A stretch of DNA of 37,142 bases from positions 1 to 37,142 of the forward strand of contig JAIFNG010000167.1 in the NCBI GenBank assembly GCA_020047815.1, read 5' to 3'. The position numbers were made by a program, and so were the translations under genes. The notes under the pieces are model-generated. The model did not search any database and had not been told where the DNA came from. It saw only the letters and a program-made list of their open reading frames with translations. Every line of letters starts with the position of its first letter. Position 1 is the stretch's first letter. Source of the stretch: Anaerolinea sp. (GTDB lineage: Bacteria > Chloroflexota > Anaerolineae > Anaerolineales > Villigracilaceae). Below are positions 31,526 to 37,142 of this stretch, in pieces.

Positions 31526-32875
31526 TTAAACAGGGCAATCTTGCTTATGCCAGTCAGTAGCTTCCTGGAAGTTATAGCCTGTACGAAGCACGCCTGCCTC
31601 ATTCCAGGCACGCGACACGATCTGTAACCCGATGGGCAAGCCGTCTTTTGTAAATCCACATGGAACACTTAGAGCAGGCAGCCCGGTCAGGTTGAAGGGT
31701 GAGGTAAATCGTGTTAACTGGCGGGCGCGCTCCACAGCATTTTCCCCTTCAAGTACGGGCGCGGGGATGGGGGTGGTGGGGAGAATGAAAACATCATAAC
31801 TATTAAGCAGTAACTCACATTTTCTTTTTACTTCAGCCTGGGTGCGCCTTGCCAGGGCATATTCGCTGGATGTGAATGCCGCACCTGTTTCCAATCTCTG
31901 ACGAACATCCACACCGAACCACTCTGGGTGTTCCCGCAACCTTTCGCGGTGAAATGCCGCGCCATCGGCTTGAGTCATCAGGGCATTGGCCAGGGTGCCT
32001 TCTTTAAGAAAGTCCATATTTACTTCGGTAATTAGCGCGCCTTGCTCAGCCAATATTTGGGAGGCTTTATGGACTGCTTCCAAAACTTCCCCGTCTGCAT
32101 CTTCAATAAAACTCCCGACCGCCAGTGCAATTTTGCGTTCTTTCATCGTGTCTTTTAAATGACTGTAATAATCTCCCGGCAGGGTTTTGATTGAAGCCGG
32201 GTCGAGTTCGTCGTAACCGCCGATGACCTGCAGCATGAGTGCGGCATCTTCCACTTTGCGGGTGATCGGTCCTGCGTGATCGAGGTTCCATGAAAGCGGC
32301 AGAATTCCACGCAGACTTACACGCCCATACGTGGGTTTGAGCCCAACAATGCCACACAAGGCCGCAGGAATGCGAATCGAACCTCCCGTGTCTGTACCTA
32401 GCGCTGCCATCGCCATTCCCGTAGCAACCGCCACCGCGCTTCCGCCCGAGGAACCACCGGGTGTGCGGGTGATGTCCCATGGATTTTTGCATGCGCCAAA
32501 ATGCGGATTGTTATTCGTCACGCCAAGTGCTATTTCATGTGTATTGGTTTTCCCAACGATCTGAGCGCCCGCTTTTTTAATTTTTTGCACAACCACCGCA
32601 TCTGCATGGGGTATGTTATCGGCGAAAAACCGTGTTCCCGCCGTTGTCCGAATTCCTTCCGTATCGTAAAGGTCTTTTACAGCGAGGGGAATGCCGCAAA
32701 GCGCCCCGCTTAGCGATGGAGACGATTCAGGCGGTATTACCGTGATAAAAGCATTAAGAAGCGGGTTAAGCTTCTCGATTTGCCGATAACAGGCTGAAGA
32801 AAGCTCTGAAACGTCAATTTCCCTGCTTTTTACAAGGTTTCGTTGGTCGGTAAGGGACAAAGTTGAAAGGTTCAT
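31526..32875 (-). CDS. Amidase-signature family amidase (449 aa)
   Basis: The Ser-cisSer-Lys triad is complete: Lys67 in AVKDLYDTEG, the cis-serine in TPGGSSGGSAVAVATG (Ser142/143) and nucleophile Ser166 in GTDTGGSIRIPA. The flanking KPTYGRVSLRGILPLSWNLDHAGP is also canonical. It resembles both the GatA subunit and free-standing amidases. With no gatB or gatC nearby and a divergent C-terminal part, a free amidase for small amides is more likely. The ATG at 32875 has no ribosome site but has a TATAAT 9 nt upstream, pointing to a leaderless or near-leaderless mRNA. It is a single gene, convergent with the dehydrogenase. Confidence 0.88.
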   Translation of the reverse strand: MNLSTLSLTDQRNLVKSREIDVSELSSACYRQIEKLNPLLNAFITVIPPESSPSLSGALCGIPLAVKDLYDTEGIRTTAGTRFFADNIPHADAVVVQKIKKAGAQIVGKTNTHEIALGVTNNNPHFGACKNPWDITRTPGGSSGGSAVAVATGMAMAALGTDTGGSIRIPAALCGIVGLKPTYGRVSLRGILPLSWNLDHAGPITRKVEDAALMLQVIGGYDELDPASIKTLPGDYYSHLKDTMKERKIALAVGSFIEDADGEVLEAVHKASQILAEQGALITEVNMDFLKEGTLANALMTQADGAAFHRERLREHPEWFGVDVRQRLETGAAFTSSEYALARRTQAEVKRKCELLLNSYDVFILPTTPIPAPVLEGENAVERARQLTRFTSPFNLTGLPALSVPCGFTKDGLPIGLQIVSRAWNEAGVLRTGYNFQEATDWHKQDCPV

Positions 32876-32884
32876 GTAAGGTCT

Positions 32885-32890
32885 ATTATA
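32885..32890 (-). promoter_or_regulatory. TATAAT box before the amidase ATG
   Basis: A perfect minus-strand TATAAT ends 9 nt before the ATG, with no clear -35 box and no ribosome site. It is the fourth case in the window of a -10-like box within 10 nt of a start. Confidence 0.5.
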
Positions 32891-32985
32891 ACCAAATAGG
32901 ACAATACTCCCATAGCCTATCTGTACCCAGCATGTACAATGATATTGTCTTACAAATCAAATACAATTCAAGGAGTAGATATCTT

Positions 32986-33570
32986 ATGAAAAAATCAACT
33001 TATCTTATGTTGGCTGTGACCGTTTTGGTGGTTTTGTTCGCTTCAGCGTGCAGCGGTGCCGCCGCCCCTGCAACGCAAGCTGCGCCCCCCCCTGTGGAAG
33101 TTGTGCCGACCCAGGCCCCTGTTGAAGTTGCTCCAACCGTTGCAGAACAGCCTGTTGCCACTGTGCAGAGTTTTGCCCCCGCCTGTCAGGCGGCAACTTC
33201 TTGTGCCGCGCCTGAAGTGAAGAACACCGAGGCGATTGATACATTCTGTGTGGATAAGATCCCCTATCAGAATATCAATGTTGTTCCTGGGACCACATTT
33301 GAAGCACTTGACCCGTCGGGTGAATTAAAGTGTCAGGATAGTGGAACTGTTGTAGATGATAAAAATGTGATCACTTGTACCGGGAAACAATTGTGGACGT
33401 ATGAACTCAAGTTCACCAACTCTGCCTGTGCCGCAAATGCCTTGACGACCGGCACGGGTCAATGCCAGGATGGCTTGGGGTATGATGCCGCTCAGAATTG
33501 CTGTGCTCCTCTCGCCGCTGCTGATGCCGGTTCCGTGACCATAAAAGTTAATATGGGCGCCTGTCCGTAA
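32986..33570 (+). CDS. Cysteine-rich secreted lipoprotein, unknown function (194 aa)
   Basis: AAGGAG upstream of ATG 32986 gives a signal peptide ending FASACSG (lipobox Cys). A Pro/Val/Gln/Thr-rich spacer of about 50 residues follows, then a compact domain of about 110 residues with ten cysteines. These include CQAATSC, a single FCVD, KCQD, TCTG, SACAAN, QCQD, a CC pair and ACP at the end. The even number and spacing suggest five disulphide bonds in an extracellular fold. The family is not recognised. It stands alone between the amidase promoter and a strong terminator. A role at the cell surface is the only safe inference. Confidence 0.75.
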   Translation: MKKSTYLMLAVTVLVVLFASACSGAAAPATQAAPPPVEVVPTQAPVEVAPTVAEQPVATVQSFAPACQAATSCAAPEVKNTEAIDTFCVDKIPYQNINVVPGTTFEALDPSGELKCQDSGTVVDDKNVITCTGKQLWTYELKFTNSACAANALTTGTGQCQDGLGYDAAQNCCAPLAAADAGSVTIKVNMGACP

Positions 33571-33597
33571 ACTTCTGCACAAAATAATAGCGGATTT

Positions 33598-33642
33598 AAA
33601 AGCCATCCTGCAGGTTGTTCAACCCGCAGGATGGCTTTTTTT
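33598..33642. terminator. Strong terminator after the Cys-rich lipoprotein gene
   Basis: AAAGCCATCCTGC (33599-33611) pairs with GCAGGATGGCTTT (33626-33638), leaving a further T-run to 33642. The minus side has TTTTAAA, so it can also end the CydDC transcript that stops at 33661. Confidence 0.85.
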
Positions 33643-33660
33643 AACCTTCCTTATTCTGGA

Positions 33661-36600
33661 TCAGGTGGATATGGTCTCTGTCAGGTCAAGAATTCGATTT
33701 TGATATGTCCACAAGCGCTGGTACAAGCTGTTTTGTTCAAGCAAGCTTGCATGTGTTCCGTGTCCCACAATTTGACCATGGTCCATCACAATGATGTTGT
33801 CCATGCTTTCCAATCCGATCAAGCGGTGTGTGATCAGCAGAGAGGTTTTTTGTTTCATCACGCCAAACAAGGTTTCAAGGATTTCTTTTTCTGTAAGCGC
33901 ATCAAGATTGGCAGTGGGTTCATCCAGGATCAGGACAGGCGCGTTTTTTATCAACACACGCGCAATTGCCAGTCGTTGGCGTTCTCCACCTGAAAGCCGC
34001 AGCCCTTGTTCGCCGATCATGGTATCGTACCCTTTGGGAAGTTTCATAATGAAGTCGTGGATTTGTGCAGCTTTGGCGGCGGATTCAATTTCCTCCTGGG
34101 TGACCTTGCGACGGGCGAATCGTAAATTTTCACGGACGGATGTATTAAAGAAGTAAGTATTCTGTGAGACAAGACCGATCTGTGTCCGCACCCAATTCTG
34201 GTCCAGGGTCTTAAGTGATTTTCCGCTGAAGGAAATTTCTCCACCTTCGTATTCCCAGAAGCGGAGGACTAAATTGGCGATCGTAGATTTCCCTGCGCCG
34301 CTGGGTCCGACAATGGCAGTCATAGTCGCGGGCGGCAGGTCAAAAGTCATGTTTTGCAGGGCAGGGATGCTTTGGTTGGGATATGTGAAGGATAAATTTG
34401 AAATTCGTATGTCAGGTAGTTCATTTTGCAGCTGCGCGCTGCTCACAGCCGACTGATCGCGGACTGCCGGTTCAGTATCGACCACCTCGAACAACTTCCT
34501 CGCGGCCTCACGCGAGGCATTCCACATCTGAGCGGCAAGCGGCAGCGGGATGACGGCTTCAAAAGAAGCAAACGTGAGCAGGGTGAGCGAGGCAAGCATG
34601 GGTCCTGCGATGGACCCTGATGCTGTCAATGGGATGCAAAGAAGCAGGATCGTCCACAAACCGAGATTGGTGAGCAAGGTTGTCAGGCTTGAGTGAAAAC
34701 CCGTAATCTGTGCCATACGGCGTTGGGCATTGCCATAATCAAGTCCGTTCTTTGCAATTTGAGTGAGTCGTTCCGCCCCTTGTCCATAGGCGAGTAGATC
34801 AGCCATACCCTGAATACCATCCACCAGGCGGGTGTGAAGATCTGCGCGCAGGTTGATGGTCTGTTCCGCCGGGCGACGGCTGAGGATCTGCGAAAGAATG
34901 GGCAGGATAAGGCCAAGGCTAATGAAAAAAGTCAGGAAAGCAGGGGCAAGCGACGGGTGGAAGGATGCGAGAAAAATTGAAGTGAAGAGCCCAACGATGA
35001 TCGCCGTTAAAGGCGGAGAGACAACCCGCACGTAGAAATTTTCCAATGTTTCCACGTCGCCGATGATCCGGGAAAGCAAGTCACCGGCGCGGAAATCCAT
35101 TAGACGGGCGGGAGCAAGGGGTTCAAGTTTTTCATAGAACCAGGCACGTAAGTGGGAAAGCAGGCGAAAAGTCACATCGTGTGAGACGAGTCTTTCAAAA
35201 TAACGGGCAATTCCGCGTGTGATGCCAAAGAAGCGCACACCGACAACCGAGACCCCGAGGTCTGCCACAGATGGGTGAAGTGCCGCGGTGGAGATCAGCC
35301 ATGCTGATGTACCCATGAGTGCAACGCTGGAACCGATGGTGACCGAGCCGATCAATACTGAAAGCGCAACGCGATGCCAATTGCCTTCAAGGAAGGAAAG
35401 CAGACGGGGAAGGATGGAACTTGCGGCTGTTTTTTGGGGGAGGGTCGCTGGTTGTAAATCGAACGTCAAAGGTTCAGGATGATTTGTGAATACCGCCTTT
35501 GTACTTTCGATCCGGGTTTCAATATGCGGTCCCACCTGGTCATCGAGTGTCTTGACCAATCTCGCGTAAACGCTCTTGTTTGCTAGAAGTTCACGGTGCG
35601 TTCCCTGTTCGATGATGCGGCCTGATCTGAGGACAACAATTAGGTCAGATTGAAAGATGGTGTTGAGACGATGGGCGATGGTTATGGTGGTGCGCCCTTG
35701 CATTAATCTCCGGGTTGAGTCTTCCAGCAGCGCTTCCGTTTCAGGGTCGAGGCTGGAAGTGGGCTCATCCATAATGAGGATGGGCGCATCCTTGAGGAAG
35801 GCGCGCGCGAGGGCAAGCCGTTGGGCTTGTCCGCTGGAAAGGCGTGCGCCGCTTTCCCCTATGACAGTCTCATATTTCTTTGGCAGAGATTCGATAAATT
35901 CGTGCAGACTCGCGGCTTGCGCGGCGATGATAACCTCCTCATCTGTTGCATCTGCTTTGCCAAGTCTGATGTTCGCCGCGATGGTGTCATGGAATAAATG
36001 CGGTTTTTGTGGAACCCAGGCGATGAATCGCTGAAGATTCGGAGGCAGGATTTGGGGAACGGCAATTGCGTGATGCGTAATGATCCTGCCTTCATCAGGT
36101 TGAATAAACCCCAGCAGAAGGCTTGCAAGCGTGGATTTTCCCGCGCCGGTTTTGCCGACCAGGGCAATGTGTTGTCCAGACCGGATGGTGAGGTTGATTT
36201 TTTCAAGCGCGGGGGTGGATTCATTGGGATATGTGAACGAAACGTTTTCCAGCTGAACATCAAAAGTCAAAGGTTGTGTCTTCAGGTCTGTTGATACCCG
36301 GCGTTCAATCATCGACTCTGCAGGAATAGGTGTGTCTAATATTTCGTAAATTCGTTTTGCCGCTGTTGTGCCGTTCATCCCGGCATGGAAACGTGCGCCG
36401 AGCGCGCGCAAGGGCATATAGAATTCAGGTGCCAACACCAGCAGGAAGAGGGCGGGCTGGAATTCCATTTGGGCATAAAGCAATCGAAACCCGATCTCAA
36501 CGGCGATCACTGCAGTGCTGAGGGTTGCAAGCAGTTCCAACGCAAGCGCAGAGAGAAAAGTGATCCGCAGGACGCCCATTGTGGTATCGCGGAATTTTTC

Positions 36601-37142
36601 GCTGACTTGGGCAATGGTCCGCGTCTGCGCCTTGGATTGCCCGAATAATTTCAGAGTAGTCAGTCCTTGCAGGCTGTCGAGGAAGTGTGCACTCAACAGG
36701 CGCAGGGTTTCATATTGACGATTTGTGACCACCTCAGCGCCCTTGCCGATCATGATCATAAAGAAGGGGATCAATGGTGCAGTGATGAGAAAGACAAACC
36801 CTGAAAGCAGGTCGATCGGGAAGACAAATACAAGGATTGAAATTGGCACGAGTGCGGTGATGACCAATTGCGGCAGGTATTGACTGAAATAGGCGTCAAG
36901 CGCTTCGATCCCCTCAACGGCGGCCGCAGTTAATTCCCCTGTACGCTGCTGGCGCGAATAAGCGGGACCAAGTTTAAGGATGTGCTCAAAGAGGCGGTTG
37001 CGAAGGTCCGTTTTTATCTTTACAGCCACCGCATTTGCCGAGATTTCATTCAACCATGTCAGCAGGGCACGCCCGAAGATGACAATCAGGATGAGCTGCA
37101 AAAAAGTCATTACCTGTTCAAGGGATTGTCCCAGCAGAAATA
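33661..37142 (-). CDS. cydDC: Fused CydD-CydC thiol-reductant ABC exporter, N terminus beyond window
   Basis: At least 1159 residues are open and the frame runs off the right edge: the codons before the in-frame ATG at 37110 continue sensibly (GQSLEQV), so the true start lies outside. Order: CydD transmembrane domain (residues 1-250 as counted from 37110), ATPase with Walker A GKTGAGKS (319-326), a linker, CydC transmembrane domain (SVALMGTSAWLIS and FFGITRGIARYFERLVSHD, CydC hallmarks), then a second ATPase with GPSGAGKS near 933 and SGGERQR. CydDC exports cysteine and glutathione and is needed for cytochrome bd assembly. Both halves keep their catalytic motifs. The stop is 18 bp from the shared terminator. 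No cydAB genes are in the window. Confidence 0.92.
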   Translation of the reverse strand, partial: FLLGQSLEQVMTFLQLILIVIFGRALLTWLNEISANAVAVKIKTDLRNRLFEHILKLGPAYSRQQRTGELTAAAVEGIEALDAYFSQYLPQLVITALVPISILVFVFPIDLLSGFVFLITAPLIPFFMIMIGKGAEVVTNRQYETLRLLSAHFLDSLQGLTTLKLFGQSKAQTRTIAQVSEKFRDTTMGVLRITFLSALALELLATLSTAVIAVEIGFRLLYAQMEFQPALFLLVLAPEFYMPLRALGARFHAGMNGTTAAKRIYEILDTPIPAESMIERRVSTDLKTQPLTFDVQLENVSFTYPNESTPALEKINLTIRSGQHIALVGKTGAGKSTLASLLLGFIQPDEGRIITHHAIAVPQILPPNLQRFIAWVPQKPHLFHDTIAANIRLGKADATDEEVIIAAQAASLHEFIESLPKKYETVIGESGARLSSGQAQRLALARAFLKDAPILIMDEPTSSLDPETEALLEDSTRRLMQGRTTITIAHRLNTIFQSDLIVVLRSGRIIEQGTHRELLANKSVYARLVKTLDDQVGPHIETRIESTKAVFTNHPEPLTFDLQPATLPQKTAASSILPRLLSFLEGNWHRVALSVLIGSVTIGSSVALMGTSAWLISTAALHPSVADLGVSVVGVRFFGITRGIARYFERLVSHDVTFRLLSHLRAWFYEKLEPLAPARLMDFRAGDLLSRIIGDVETLENFYVRVVSPPLTAIIVGLFTSIFLASFHPSLAPAFLTFFISLGLILPILSQILSRRPAEQTINLRADLHTRLVDGIQGMADLLAYGQGAERLTQIAKNGLDYGNAQRRMAQITGFHSSLTTLLTNLGLWTILLLCIPLTASGSIAGPMLASLTLLTFASFEAVIPLPLAAQMWNASREAARKLFEVVDTEPAVRDQSAVSSAQLQNELPDIRISNLSFTYPNQSIPALQNMTFDLPPATMTAIVGPSGAGKSTIANLVLRFWEYEGGEISFSGKSLKTLDQNWVRTQIGLVSQNTYFFNTSVRENLRFARRKVTQEEIESAAKAAQIHDFIMKLPKGYDTMIGEQGLRLSGGERQRLAIARVLIKNAPVLILDEPTANLDALTEKEILETLFGVMKQKTSLLITHRLIGLESMDNIIVMDHGQIVGHGTHASLLEQNSLYQRLWTYQNRILDLTETIST

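Noticed and set aside
1..37142. tRNA, rRNA, CRISPR array, transposase or phage genes
   Set aside because: None recognised on either strand; the gaps are short and hold terminators, promoters or hairpins only.

Overview
The window looks like a chromosomal segment from an uncultured-type member of the Chloroflexota, probably class Anaerolineae. That placement is an inference. It rests on lipoproteins with a short signal, an LSACGG-type lipobox and an Ala/Pro/Glu-rich linker, on tandem DUF4491 proteins, on a bacterial RIO1 kinase, and on a large share of peptide-uptake genes. No rRNA, tRNA, CRISPR array, insertion sequence or phage gene is visible. Genes are dense, mostly AUG-started with GGAGG-type ribosome sites. 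Several units instead have a TATAAT-like box directly before the ATG, which suggests leaderless mRNAs.

Left part (1-13300): two small minus-strand genes (one with two membrane helices) behind a good promoter; a minimal sensor-less histidine kinase; an SF1B helicase; a DUF4258 / YgiT-zinc-finger toxin-antitoxin pair; a minus-strand pair of a PucC-like MFS carrier and a HemY/HemG-type porphyrinogen oxidase; two overlapping DUF4491 membrane proteins followed by a lipoprotein hydrolase; an RlmI-like rRNA methyltransferase; and a small conserved-looking protein. Around 11566-11810 there is a near-consensus promoter, a 21-codon reading frame with a very strong ribosome site, a possible antiterminator and two tandem intrinsic terminators. 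They lie just ahead of an NTF2/SnoaL-like gene and a RIO1 kinase. This is the best candidate for an undescribed regulatory element.

Middle part (13300-29600): an amine/betaine demethylation and peptide scavenging region. A non-pyrrolysine MttB-family methyltransferase converges on a minus-strand operon of an S9 prolyl-oligopeptidase-type peptidase and a creatininase-family amidohydrolase. Divergent from that operon runs a GntR/FCD regulator, translationally coupled to a cyanophycinase-like S51 peptidase. Two successive oligopeptide ABC importer sets follow. The first has a solute-binding protein and two permeases but no ATPase. The second has a solute-binding protein, a permease, a permease-ATPase fusion and a second ATPase, so the two sets probably share one ATPase pair. 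The genes suggest import of small peptides and their hydrolysis in the cytoplasm under GntR control. A 19-bp imperfect palindrome covers the -10 box of the S9 promoter. Strong stem-loops sit just after both solute-binding-protein genes.

Right part (29600-37142): a SpoU/TrmH-type RNA methyltransferase, a zinc-dependent medium-chain dehydrogenase, an amidase-signature amidase, a cysteine-rich secreted lipoprotein of unknown function, and a fused CydD-CydC thiol exporter that runs off the right edge. The porphyrinogen oxidase and CydDC are both relevant to haem and cytochrome assembly, but they are 26 kb apart and not obviously co-regulated.
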